Of a stretch of 52,591 bases of DNA, positions 27,001-34,309 are shown in pieces. Below the pieces are notes generated by a model. It worked only from the letters and a program-made list of their open reading frames with translations, was not told the DNA's origin and made no database searches. The DNA is from CAZNHL01 sp964572965 (GTDB taxonomy: Bacteria; Bacteroidota; Bacteroidia; Cytophagales; UBA9547): assembly GCA_964572965.1 (NCBI GenBank), contig CAZNHL010000023.1, forward strand, positions 1-52,591, written 5' to 3'. The translations under genes were made by a program, and so were the position numbers. Positions within the stretch are counted from its first letter, which is position 1. The number at the start of each line of letters is the position of its first letter.

Positions 27001-28442
27001 GGTACGCTGCCTTTCAGTCATTCTCGTTTATGCAAACTGCCACTGCCACTGCAAGTTCAGATACTACATTCAGGTTAGTTGTAATTGATAGAAATGGCTG
27101 TACGAGTGAAGACACAGTTGCAATTTCTACTTACGACAAACCAAACCTTGCTTTACAAGGTAATAAGTGCCTTGCTCCGGGTCAGAGCAACCAACTACTT
27201 GCACATATTTCACCGGCATCAACAGTGCCTAATGCGAAGTATTACTGGTTCTTTGAAAACACCCTGCAAGATACGCTTGCTGTAGCACCGGCAATTGACT
27301 CCACATTTGGTGCAACTGACAAAGGAAACTACAAAGTTGTTTTCGGTTTTGACAGATGTATTGTTAGTGATTCAATAACACTTACTTTAAACCCTGTAGC
27401 AAATGCCGGCCCTGACCGATTAATCTGTTTTAACGGGGAAGCTCAATTAGACGCGTCTGCAACCGGGGATTATCCTCCTTTCAAATACACATGGACGGCA
27501 AACCCTGACCTGAGCAGTACAACTATACCAGATCCGAAGGTTAATCCACCTGCTGTTGCTGCCGGTTACACTTACTCTGTATTTGTTACTGACTCTCTGG
27601 GTTGTCAAAGTCCATTAGACAATGCACTTGTCCGTATGCTGCCTCCTTTGAACCTTACTATCTCCAATCCTCCTGCATGTATTGGAGATCCAATTACAAT
27701 GACAGCTGGCACAGATTCACTGTATACAAATGCAACATATCAATGGTACAACAATAGAAATGCTGTATCAGGCGCTACAGCCCCTGGCTATACTGTGACT
27801 AACAACGGCACTTACTCTGTAAAATTCAAAGTGGGTGAGTGTATCGATTCTACAGGTAAAGCAATTATATTTAATGTAAAACCTATTCCTGACAATAAGG
27901 ATAAAGCCGATTTCTGTTATGATGAAGTTCGTCTCCAAAATGATCCATCATATGTTCCAGAAACAAAACTTGATGCAGGACCTGCTACAGCCTGGTACTG
28001 GTATCCTAATCCTATTGCGGGAACCGGCAGCTCTACCGAAAGAACACTAAGCGTTCCAAAGCCTGCACTTTACTACTTTGACATTATCAATGAGTTTAGC
28101 TGTAAAACACTGGATTCAATACTATTGGTGAGCATTTGCCCGCCAAGAATTTATATTCCGGATGCCTTTACTCCAAATGGAGATGGCAATAATGATAATT
28201 TTGACCTGTCAGCTGCCTATATCAAGAATTTTAAAATGTGGGTTTTCAACAGATGGGGAGAAATCATTTATTACACCGAAAATATTCCTGGTGTAAATAA
28301 CAATGGTAGCGGATGGGATGGTAATTATAAAGGAGAACCTATGCCAATGGGCACTTACCCGTGGCTACTGGAATACGATCCGGAATTTCCTGGCATGGGG
28401 GGTACACAAAAACGTGAAGGTAAAGTCACACTGATCCGCTAA
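21045..28442 (+). CDS. giant multidomain T9SS adhesin: PKD array, SprB-like and Ig-like modules, type B (CHU_C) sorting domain
   Basis: A 2465-residue surface protein. It starts at GTG 21045 (no ATG fits the signal peptide), with cleavage near HHTFAQ (residue 31). About thirteen PKD modules (residues about 32-1180) carry WDFG(D/N)G cores; the seventh is degenerate. A SprB-repeat-like module follows (about 1250-1335, YYWTNNVGQVVGSN). About a dozen Ig-like modules come next (about 1450-2360; repeated LPxADAGxDxxIC- and SW/YxW-type motifs). The C-terminal 100 residues form the CHU_C sorting domain: YIPDAFTPNGDGNNDNF, FNRWGEIIY, GWDGNYKG, MGTYPWLL. Such proteins are exported through T9SS as type B substrates and act in adhesion or gliding. 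A stem-loop follows the stop. Confidence 0.93.
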   Translation: MRNLYLRFSTLFRLPVLLLLLALSAHHTFAQFNASFVATSATSGCSPLIVGFNGSASTVPSGVKYFVWDFGNGNTASGVNLFNPSAAYTVPGTYTVKLTISNGGSQNNTQTRAGYVTVFAKPTAAINTNSPKTGCAPLTINFNDITKLGSAPITSWTWDFGGGSSSTLQNPTYSYPTAGQYDVSLVVRDANGCQSNVLMKQYIQVGSKLPVDFTTTGPTVSCATPFLVNFKDNTNLTGFNGPFTYLWDFGDGQTSTQKDPSHTYTAFGSYNVTLTIVDQATNCSATIAKPNYVNLYNETISIGGTAKDGCAPLGVNFTGIINTTPATTRIPGQTIQWNFGTGNPADNVSGTSDQNNIKNPYFQYSNPGTYTVTFQTTGPDASCNKTVTQTNFVTVRTKPTNLTVTANPRNSCSAPATVTFNGSATDGMTYFWRFGDGSTSTSQNPTHQYNSSGNYRVVFYASNATGCSDSIVLNNYIRISAPVVNFTADPLTGCTPTIVNFTDRTNSIDPITGWSWNFGDGSPLSTEQNPSHTYTVAGIYTVTLTVTTANGCPTTLTRNAYINIGEKPDATIAPATPFTTCNPNTVRYTNASVGTADYYIWEPFPGVFVRQDTKQNLNYPFNDIYPGDYGVNLYAFKGGCSDTFRLNYTITVLPNVANFRFNVPQCTADTIRFTDQSAETPTSPNIKWHWDFGTGNPRDTSNVRNAKFFYTTPGNYPVTLNVKNANGCEDYVTLNVTIPDYTPPAFGINANPTTGCAPLSVSFSNTTTGITSQSWNFGNGTFSSQRNPSITYLEPGTYSVTLSVVNNRGCRFTKIYPDLIQVYGPIANFDFCPAAGCLPFQLKATDLSSSNSKIISRVWDMGNGTISGNDSIVTRTYTSLLAPPKSPKDGIPIKLTVRDAQGCQDVVQGLIRPSQPKVDFTYRAIKLCDRDSVIFNAINVDSTGVDPFRYFWDFGDGTSSTASRPTKIFPEGLYAVTLTITDANGCVASKAMIYIVAPVPPVADFCAFAVGGNCPPKVDSIVASCPPLTVQFKDLSIAGRTGIVSWLWDFGDGTTSSLRNPTRTYSVPGTFDIKLTITDSAGCVRSIILPKLIKIKGPNARFEKSKKVTCNGSAVDFVGIPLPPTTGTVTYAWDFGDGIVANGNPVSHFYTKPGIKYPTLIYTDESGNCTRTYTDTLNIIGLPLVKLGKDTSFCNGLSVTITASVPGANYSWNTGQTSPSIIVKQTGAYIVTVTDPVTNCKSLDTVNVTVNPRPRVTATIKNDVACTTIGQPTGKIYLSVTGADGPYNYYWTNNVGQVVGSNVDSLVNVYAGVYSVRVVNKFSCDTLLNIVIVNQPSSYKLRILSITDAATCGGKGQIAVRAVADLGKIILPFDTITLYDDKNQVVEQRLNYLPPIGDMSGYQVIGTQKQADSLTLYFTVDPGIYSVVTLDSALGYCPKFIGPVKVSPPPKPVVELGPNLTSCDPTFILNAPLLADHDYLWTGPTGGILTSPILPSITVGTTGQYKLQVTDTITLCSTRDSLIVTFYNRPGADIGKDVDTCVYNTIVLNVATQTGSSFNWYKIPGVDPISNETSITLTSNVLDSTYYAIMVRDTLTGCISTDSIKVKFTPLPIAALSDSARICFGDVITIPGTAIGGSGNGYVYSWTSNPPGFTASTKDITVSPSVGTTNYTLIVTDANNCVSSPAISKVVTTSLPIPDAGLDQNICTGKSTTIEASATSGTPAYTFIWNTETTGPDTLTQQVVGPLATTKYYLNVIDSLGCKGIDSLTVTVNSLPVAATSLPDTICANASAILQGFASGGSNTGYDFTWSSVPAGFTSNMQNPTVSPEESTLYELLVKDSNGCESAKAQTTITINYIPSVFAGLDTVICLNGIAKFTARPTGGGTGAVGPPNYTFSWTTSTEPGFADPDFVPVTTQFAIASPKAPGHYKYIVAVNDDRNSCPSADSVSLTVNDLPIAYAGEDIVTCKGNQVQLSGDGANGGKYIWYAAFQSFSFMQTATATASSDTTFRLVVIDRNGCTSEDTVAISTYDKPNLALQGNKCLAPGQSNQLLAHISPASTVPNAKYYWFFENTLQDTLAVAPAIDSTFGATDKGNYKVVFGFDRCIVSDSITLTLNPVANAGPDRLICFNGEAQLDASATGDYPPFKYTWTANPDLSSTTIPDPKVNPPAVAAGYTYSVFVTDSLGCQSPLDNALVRMLPPLNLTISNPPACIGDPITMTAGTDSLYTNATYQWYNNRNAVSGATAPGYTVTNNGTYSVKFKVGECIDSTGKAIIFNVKPIPDNKDKADFCYDEVRLQNDPSYVPETKLDAGPATAWYWYPNPIAGTGSSTERTLSVPKPALYYFDIINEFSCKTLDSILLVSICPPRIYIPDAFTPNGDGNNDNFDLSAAYIKNFKMWVFNRWGEIIYYTENIPGVNNNGSGWDGNYKGEPMPMGTYPWLLEYDPEFPGMGGTQKREGKVTLIR

Positions 28443-28482
28443 AATATAGCAGGTATTTATTTTTGAAAATACCTGCTATATT
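28443..28482 (+). terminator. stem-loop after the giant adhesin gene
   Basis: Perfect 16-bp arms at 28443-28458 and 28467-28482 (AATATAGCAGGTATTT) with an 8-base loop, starting one base after the stop codon. No T-run follows, so it may act as an mRNA-stabilising or partial terminator. The next gene could be cotranscribed. Confidence 0.6.
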
Positions 28483-28503
28483 GGTCTTATTAAAAGAAGA
28501 AAT

Positions 28504-29472
28504 TTGAAGTCTACACTATTATACCTATCTATTCTAACAACCTTGTGGTCGTGCTCCGGTAACAAAAACCATGAACACCAAACTATACAATATGAGGAAG
28601 TTAATTTATCACTTCAGGATATCTCAGCTCACCTTCCAAAAGAGCTTTCTATTACAGATTCCAAAGTTGATACGCTCTGGTCCGATGATTTGGAATGTCA
28701 GGCAATCAGGCTTACTATAAGCACGAAAGCAGAAAAGGGCTTTTTAAAATCTCTGGCACAAAATAATAGCTATATAATTGAGGCCACCTGTTCCGGAGAA
28801 CAAGCCAGAAGCTTTACAACAGGCACTCTGTTTGACAAAGACTCACCCAGACCCTACCACCTCCATAGCTCCTTTGTTATCTATAATGAACAAGACAGAA
28901 GGTTTATATTTGAATTTCCATTCAGGGCTCTGGAAATGCCTGAGGGCAACCAAAAAATAAAGTTTCAGCTCAATTTCTATCCTGCTTACTTCAAAATAAA
29001 TGCATCAAATAAGCAAGAAGGTTATTTTGAAAAAAAGGATAAGAAAAGTGCAGGAAACTGGGAAGCCCAAACGTATGTCTACGCCCCTTTATTAGAACAA
29101 ATAAGCTTTGAAATAAGGCATGTATCGCTGGACAATACAAAGAAAGATCCGCAAACTTATGACATTAGGTATGCCGGCCCCGGATACCCCGATTTGTATT
29201 GGCAATTAGATTGTGGCGGAGAAAAAATATACACCAGCCCTGTTGCCACAAACGTAACAAAAATCACCAAAACATATAGTACGGAAGAGTTTTACTGCAC
29301 ACAAAAAGACGTTATTGAGATCGGCGTATACGATTATGACAAAGCAAGTAAGCCCGATATAGTAGAGATCATTAAATTACCTATTACTGGTTTAATAGCC
29401 AGGAATGGCAAAATTAACAATAATGGTAACCTCAAAGAATTTCACTTTACTATAAAAAACAAGGCCCGATAA
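28504..29472 (+). CDS. hypothetical lipoprotein downstream of the adhesin
   Basis: A 322-residue protein. The start is TTG 28504, preceded by an A/G-rich AAAAGAAGAAA; no ATG fits the signal. Signal peptide with lipobox Cys at residue 17 (LTTLWSC). The mature part is beta-rich, about 300 residues, with two long hydrophilic domains (RFIFEFPFRALEMPEGNQ near 140; DVIEIGVYDYDKASKPDI near 270 resembles a C2-like Asp loop). I do not recognise a characterised family. It lies 61 bases after the adhesin gene on the same strand and may belong to the same surface operon. Its final codons form the left arm of the terminator. Confidence 0.7.
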   Translation: MKSTLLYLSILTTLWSCSGNKNHEHQTIQYEEVNLSLQDISAHLPKELSITDSKVDTLWSDDLECQAIRLTISTKAEKGFLKSLAQNNSYIIEATCSGEQARSFTTGTLFDKDSPRPYHLHSSFVIYNEQDRRFIFEFPFRALEMPEGNQKIKFQLNFYPAYFKINASNKQEGYFEKKDKKSAGNWEAQTYVYAPLLEQISFEIRHVSLDNTKKDPQTYDIRYAGPGYPDLYWQLDCGGEKIYTSPVATNVTKITKTYSTEEFYCTQKDVIEIGVYDYDKASKPDIVEIIKLPITGLIARNGKINNNGNLKEFHFTIKNKAR

Positions 29473-29492
29473 ATCGGGCCTTGTTTTTTATA
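29451..29492. terminator. bidirectional terminator overlapping the lipoprotein stop codon
   Basis: Perfect 20-bp inverted repeat, arms 29451-29470 and 29473-29492, with a GGCCCGAT core flanked by A6 and T6. It contains the TAA stop (29470-29472) of the rightward gene and precedes the stop of convergent carA. Confidence 0.9.
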
Positions 29493-29495
29493 GTA

Positions 29496-30599
29496 TTATT
29501 TCTTCATCAACTCTACGAAATCATCAAATAAATAGCGGGAATCGTGTGGTCCCGGAGAAGATTCAGGGTGATACTGTACTGAGAATACAGGTCTTCCTTT
29601 CAGTCTGATACCTTCTATTGTATCGTCATTCAGGTTAATATGGGTAATCTCTACAGTGCTGCTATTTTTTACATCTTCAGCCTTCACCGCAAAACCATGA
29701 TTTTGAGAAGTAATTTCAGACTTGCCTGTGATCAGGTTTTTCACCGGCTGGTTCAAACCTCTGTGTCCATTGTGCATTTTGTATGTACCTATGCCATTGG
29801 CACGGCCAATCAGCTGATGACCTAAACAAATTCCGAAAGTTGGTTTGTTATCAGCCAAAACATCTTTAACAGTTCCCATTTCGTAATCCATTACCGCAGG
29901 ATCGCCAGGACCGTTAGAGATGAAATATCCATCTGGATTGAATGTCTTTAGTTCAGCAAAAGTTGTTTTTGCAGGAAACACCTTGCAATAAACCCCTCTG
30001 CTTGCCAGGTTAGTCAGGATGCTTCTTTTAATTCCTAAATCTAAAACTGAAACTTTGTATTTTGAATTCTCATCTCCTACAAAGTACGGTTCTTTTGTAC
30101 TTACCAGAGAAGACAATTCCAATCCGGACATATCAGGAACTTCTTTCAATTTTGCTTTCAAAAACTCCAGGTCTCCTGATTCTGAAGAAATTACAGCATT
30201 CATTGTACCTGCATTTCTGATGTGTCGCACCAAAAGGCGGGTATCAATACCGCTGATCCCTACAATGTTATTCTTCTCGAAGTACTGTTGAAGAGACTCT
30301 TCAGATGTTTTTCTTGAAAATACAGTAGAAAATGATTTACAAACCAAGCCACTGAATTTAGGAGCAGCAGACTCCTGCTCATCATCCATCACTCCATAGT
30401 TACCGATATGCGTATTGGTATTGATGATAATCTGACCAAAATACGACGGATCTGTGTAAATCTCCTGATAACCAGTCATTCCCGTGTTAAAGCAGATTTC
30501 ACCTCCTGTAGTACCGATTTTACCGGCAGCAAACCCTTTGAACAAGGTCCCATCCGCTAGCAATAAGTAAGCCTCTGTTTGTTGAGAAGTATATTTCAT
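29496..30599 (-). CDS. carA: carbamoyl-phosphate synthase small (glutaminase) subunit
   Basis: The 367-residue CarA hydrolyses glutamine and channels ammonia to CarB for pyrimidine and arginine synthesis. The N-terminal domain has LLADGTLFKGFAAG and GYQEIYTDPSYFGQII. The C-terminal class I amidotransferase domain has the nucleophile Cys in TFGICLGHQLIG (near 254) and the catalytic His-Glu in QYHPESSPGPHD (near 343). carB is not in the window. The upstream leader carries a direct repeat and hairpin that may be regulatory. Ends convergent with the lipoprotein gene over a shared terminator. Confidence 0.96.
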   Translation of the reverse strand: MKYTSQQTEAYLLLADGTLFKGFAAGKIGTTGGEICFNTGMTGYQEIYTDPSYFGQIIINTNTHIGNYGVMDDEQESAAPKFSGLVCKSFSTVFSRKTSEESLQQYFEKNNIVGISGIDTRLLVRHIRNAGTMNAVISSESGDLEFLKAKLKEVPDMSGLELSSLVSTKEPYFVGDENSKYKVSVLDLGIKRSILTNLASRGVYCKVFPAKTTFAELKTFNPDGYFISNGPGDPAVMDYEMGTVKDVLADNKPTFGICLGHQLIGRANGIGTYKMHNGHRGLNQPVKNLITGKSEITSQNHGFAVKAEDVKNSSTVEITHINLNDDTIEGIRLKGRPVFSVQYHPESSPGPHDSRYLFDDFVELMKK

Positions 30600-30603
30600 T
30601 ATG

Positions 30604-30693
30604 CGACGTTTTATCTAAATCTAAGGCTATCCAAGTCGATAGCTTCACTTTTCCAATCCGACGTTTAGTTACACGGCAAATTTCACAAAATTA
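30604..30693 (-). promoter_or_regulatory. carA leader with -7 element, direct repeat and hairpin
   Basis: On the minus strand TAATTTTG (30693-30686) matches TAnnTTTG exactly; a -33 TTG is not obvious. Downstream, within the predicted leader, the octamer CGACGTTT (plus-strand reading) occurs at 30604-30611 and 30659-30666. It flanks a GCTATC/GATAGC hairpin (30626-30631 and 30638-30643). No known pyrimidine riboregulator is recognised. Confidence 0.35.
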
Positions 30694-30876
30694 CTAATTA
30701 GCAATGAATAATACCCTAAAAATCCACAAAAAATCATAGCTTCTTATTATATTAACATAATTTAACAATAAAGTAAAATAGCCTTATTAAGTAATACGCT
30801 CACTGCTAGCACTTTTAAAATTTACAGGCATTTTCTTTAAATTATTCCTAATTTCGACCTGATTATAGTGAAGATG

Positions 30877-31968
30877 ATGGACAGTAACCAAGTAAATACC
30901 TCTTTTGTAGAAAACTACAGCAAAAAGCTAGCGAAACAACTTGCAGATGAATATTTCGTGGGCAAATTGTTTGCGACAGGTACAGACCTGATAACCTTCA
31001 GTAAATTTGACCAGATCAATTTATTTACCATTCAAAGTATTTTTGAAGAATGGAAAAAGGAAATTACTAAAATTGAAAGCCCGTTCTTCAACTATCAGGC
31101 ACATGAAGTAAAAGAAGCGCTTGAAGTTTTCATGAATATTCTATCGAGAAATATTTATGTAAAAAAAGACGTTCTCCTGCCAATCCTTGAAAAAGCAATT
31201 AAAAACAGTATACTGGTTGGCGCCAATATTAAATTCTATTTTGAACTAAACTTTAGCGATTCAGATATTATAACAATAGAAAGCCTGAAACAATCTGAAA
31301 AATATTACAGAATAAACAGACCTGTTATAAGTACCCTGATAGCCCATCTTGAAGAAGAGAATATTAAAGAATTGACTTATGGTCAATTTGTTAAACAGAT
31401 CGATCTCCTTCTTTCTACATTCGAAAAAGAGGAAATTGAAAATAATGACCTGCTTCAGCACCTTACTTTTGTATTACCGATATCAGCTGAACAGATTTAT
31501 TACAATATTACCCCTGCTGCTCCGGTAGTTCAAGCGGTAACACCAGAAGCTATTAATCCGGAACCTGCTGAAGATATTAGTGAGATGAAGCTCATTATCA
31601 AAGAAACAGCTGAAGCCGATACAGATAAAGCTTTACATGAAAAATATGCTTTAAAAGAGCAGTTAACACTCAATGACATGCTTCGCAATACTAATGCGAC
31701 TGTAGCTGAATCTGTTGCTAAAAACAAGCTGCTGGATATCAAAGCAGCGCTGACTGTCAACCAAAAGTTCATGTTTATCAATGAACTGTTTAAAGGTGAA
31801 AGCTGGGAATTTGACAATGCGCTTTCTAATATCGGCAATTGCCCGAACTATGATACTGCCATCAATATGCTTTTGACTACATATGCTGACAAGTATCATT
31901 GGGATACCGACAATGAACAGGTAGCTGAATTATTTGAATTAGTTAGCCGCAAATTCCACCAGAGCTAA
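30877..31968 (+). CDS. conserved hypothetical protein (Bacteroidota)
   Basis: A soluble protein of about 363 residues with no signal peptide or membrane helix. The N-terminal 200 residues are helical. A Pro/Ala/Glu-rich linker (about 210-240) follows. The C-terminal part (about 275-363) has LDIKAALTVNQKFMFINELF and TYADKYHW, features I associate with a C-terminal module repeatedly seen in unannotated Bacteroidota proteins (pattern ...NQ+-FIN-LF...Y..KY.WD...). The function is unknown. Start choice: GTG 30868, ATG 30874 and ATG 30877 are all in frame. I use the last, since a TAATTTCG box at 30849-30856 would place the RNA start near 30862. A terminator follows. Confidence 0.65.
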   Translation: MDSNQVNTSFVENYSKKLAKQLADEYFVGKLFATGTDLITFSKFDQINLFTIQSIFEEWKKEITKIESPFFNYQAHEVKEALEVFMNILSRNIYVKKDVLLPILEKAIKNSILVGANIKFYFELNFSDSDIITIESLKQSEKYYRINRPVISTLIAHLEEENIKELTYGQFVKQIDLLLSTFEKEEIENNDLLQHLTFVLPISAEQIYYNITPAAPVVQAVTPEAINPEPAEDISEMKLIIKETAEADTDKALHEKYALKEQLTLNDMLRNTNATVAESVAKNKLLDIKAALTVNQKFMFINELFKGESWEFDNALSNIGNCPNYDTAINMLLTTYADKYHWDTDNEQVAELFELVSRKFHQS

Positions 31969-31993
31969 TTAATCTCCTTATCTGATATTCGAG

Positions 31994-32020
31994 AAGCCAT
32001 CCCCAAAAGATGGCTTTTTT
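31994..32020 (+). terminator. intrinsic terminator of the conserved hypothetical gene
   Basis: 8-bp arms AAGCCATC (31994-32001) and GATGGCTT (32009-32016), followed by TTTTCTTTT. It ends the 30877-31968 transcript. Confidence 0.85.
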
Positions 32021-32111
32021 CTTTTCCTGTCTCAGCTAATTTTCTCTAAAAATAAAATACATGTTTAAACTTTTATTTTTAGCTTAGTGTTTAATAAGAA
32101 ATGTTCCGAAA

Positions 32112-32984
32112 ATGAACCGAGCTAAATTTATAACAACAATGGCAATGGCAGGTGCAGCAAGTGTAGTAAATCTCAAAACATTGGGCCATATTCTCAATGA
32201 ACAACCAAGCAGAGAAATGCAACCGGCATTATTTATAGGGCATGGTAGTCCAATGAATGTTATTCAGGACAATACCTTCACCAGACGGTTGCTTGAGATC
32301 GGCAAAAATTTACCAAAACCCAAAGCTATATTGGTTATTTCAGCCCATTGGTACACCAAAGGTTCCTGGGTCAGTACAAACCCGTTTCCGCAAACTATCT
32401 ATGATTTCGGCGGGTTTCCAAAGGAATTGTATGAGATCAAATACCCTGCTCCAGGGTCTCCTGAATATGCAGATATCCTGATAAAAGCGGTAGAAAAAGT
32501 AACGATCCAATCTGACCACGAAATGGGACTTGACCATGGCGCCTGGACGATACTTCATTTCTTATTTCCAAATGCTAATGTACCTGTATTTCAAATGAGT
32601 ATGGACTATACCAAAGGCCCTGCTTATCATTATGAATTGGGGAAAGAGCTATTAGAACTTCGCAAAAAAGGTGTTATGATTATAGGTTCAGGTAACATTG
32701 TACATAATCTGCGTGCTATTAACTGGAATGAGCCAAACGGCCATCACGACTGGGCACTGGAATTTGACAATGTTGTAAAAGATAAGCTTTCTACCAGAGA
32801 CCATACTTCATTAATCAATTATGATAAACTTGGTAAAGCAGCAATGCTTTCTGTACCAAGCAATGACCATTATTTACCTATGATGTATATCCTCGGACTT
32901 CAGCAAAAAAATGAGGAGGTTGTTACTCTGCATGAAGGTTTTGAAATGGGTAGTATAAGCCAAAGAGCGTTTATAGTAGGATAA
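32112..32984 (+). CDS. LigB-type extradiol dioxygenase (4,5-DOPA dioxygenase-like)
   Basis: A 290-residue protein of the class III extradiol ring-cleavage family, closest in pattern to YgiD/DODA. Metal and active-site motifs are visible: FIGHGSPMNV (near 42), ISAHWYT (near 76) and DHGAWTILHFLFP (near 140), which supply the usual His ligands of a Zn/Fe centre. GSGNIVHNLR comes near 192. The family opens catechol rings such as L-DOPA; the true substrate is unknown. The N-terminus (MNRAKFITTMAMAGAASVV) looks like an export signal without twin Arg, so localisation is uncertain. It is convergent with rodA, with an inverted repeat between them. Confidence 0.85.
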   Translation: MNRAKFITTMAMAGAASVVNLKTLGHILNEQPSREMQPALFIGHGSPMNVIQDNTFTRRLLEIGKNLPKPKAILVISAHWYTKGSWVSTNPFPQTIYDFGGFPKELYEIKYPAPGSPEYADILIKAVEKVTIQSDHEMGLDHGAWTILHFLFPNANVPVFQMSMDYTKGPAYHYELGKELLELRKKGVMIIGSGNIVHNLRAINWNEPNGHHDWALEFDNVVKDKLSTRDHTSLINYDKLGKAAMLSVPSNDHYLPMMYILGLQQKNEEVVTLHEGFEMGSISQRAFIVG

Positions 32985-32996
32985 AAATAATGTTAG

Positions 32997-33036
32997 TTGT
33001 CGGGTTTTAGTTGTTTGAATAACTAAAACCCGACAA
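32997..33036. terminator. stem-loop between the dioxygenase gene and rodA
   Basis: Perfect 16-bp arms at 32997-33012 and 33021-33036 (TTGTCGGGTTTTAGTT) with an 8-base loop. No long T-run follows on either side, so it is a terminator-like hairpin of moderate confidence for the convergent genes. Confidence 0.65.
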
Positions 33037-33043
33037 TCTAAAT

Positions 33044-34309
33044 CTATAGAATAAATCGTCTGTTAGCGTCCATGTTCAGGAAGATGAACAATAATATGGT
33101 AAATGACCAGAGTGACGATCCGCCATAACTAAAAAATGGCAAAGGAATCCCCACTACAGGAAAGAGCCCTATTGTCATTCCTATATTTACCAGGAAGTGG
33201 AAGAAGAATATGATCGTAACACAATAGCCATAAATTCTGGCAATACGTGTTTTTTGGCGATCTGCTAAATAAAAGAGCCGCAATAGTAACACGACAAACA
33301 ATCCGACCAATACGAGACTACCTACCCAACCGTGCTCCTCTCCGATAGTACAAAAAATAAAATCGGTACTTTGCTCCGGCACAAAATCGAATTTCGTCTG
33401 AGTACCCTGTAAAAAACCTTTGCCCCAGAATCCACCGGAACCAATTGCAATTTTTGATTGGGTAACATTCCAGCCTGCCCCCAGCGGATCAGCATTAGGA
33501 TTTACCAGTGACAATACCCTGTTTTGCTGGTGAGGCTTCATTACATGAAAAATAACATAGTCCACACTCTGAATAACAACAACTGCAAATATCAATGCTC
33601 CTAAAACCAATCCAACAGATTTGAAAGTCTTTTTGGGTAATATCAAAATGATAATCAATGCCATTACACCGAATGCTATCATTAAAATATTAGGAGGGAC
33701 TAATAAGGTCAATACAAGTAAAACACCTGCCGAAAGCCCTAAAATTATCAAAAACGGCGGCATACCCTCTATAAAAAATACGATAAAGAAAGATGCAAAT
33801 ACCATTGCAGAACCAGTATCTCCCTGCAGCATAATCAAACCAACAGGCAACAGCAAAAATGATCCTGCTGATATCTGGTCTTTAAATCTTTCAAGCCTGA
33901 CATTAACAGAACTTAGATATTTGGATATAGCCAATGCAGTGGCAAATTTTGCTAATTCTGCCGGCTGCAGTCTGAAAGATCCTATTTCAAACCAGGACCT
34001 CGATCCGGCAACCTCCTTTCCGGCAACCAATACAAGCATTAAAAGCAGCATAACGGCTCCGTAAATAACATAAGCGAAGGTATCCCAGAACTTGTAATCT
34101 ATGAGCATGATAAACACGATAAGCACTACTGCAGTCATAATCCACAGCATCTGCTTTCCGGAGTTTAACGACAGGTCAAAAATGCTCTGATCCTGTTCCG
34201 GATCATACACAGCAGCAAATACATTCAGCCAGCCCATTACGACCATTACTGAATAGAGTAAAACTGTAACCCAGTCAACATTTCGTGTTAAGTCCTCGTC
34301 TCTTCTCAT
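33044..34309 (-). CDS. rodA: peptidoglycan polymerase RodA (SEDS family)
   Basis: A 421-residue integral membrane SEDS glycosyltransferase that polymerises lipid II in the elongasome with PBP2. About ten hydrophobic helices are visible. SEDS motifs include the RSWFEIGSFRLQPAELAKFA segment (near 109-128), the extracellular GAGWNVTQSKIAIGSGGFWGKG loop region (near 275) and PEQSTDFIFCTIGEEHGWVG (near 308-327), then GIPLPFFSYGGSSL near the end. The start codon overlaps the mrdA stop (ATGA). It is the last gene of mreC-mreD-mrdA-rodA. Confidence 0.95.
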   Translation of the reverse strand: MRRDEDLTRNVDWVTVLLYSVMVVMGWLNVFAAVYDPEQDQSIFDLSLNSGKQMLWIMTAVVLIVFIMLIDYKFWDTFAYVIYGAVMLLLMLVLVAGKEVAGSRSWFEIGSFRLQPAELAKFATALAISKYLSSVNVRLERFKDQISAGSFLLLPVGLIMLQGDTGSAMVFASFFIVFFIEGMPPFLIILGLSAGVLLVLTLLVPPNILMIAFGVMALIIILILPKKTFKSVGLVLGALIFAVVVIQSVDYVIFHVMKPHQQNRVLSLVNPNADPLGAGWNVTQSKIAIGSGGFWGKGFLQGTQTKFDFVPEQSTDFIFCTIGEEHGWVGSLVLVGLFVVLLLRLFYLADRQKTRIARIYGYCVTIIFFFHFLVNIGMTIGLFPVVGIPLPFFSYGGSSLWSFTILLFIFLNMDANRRFIL

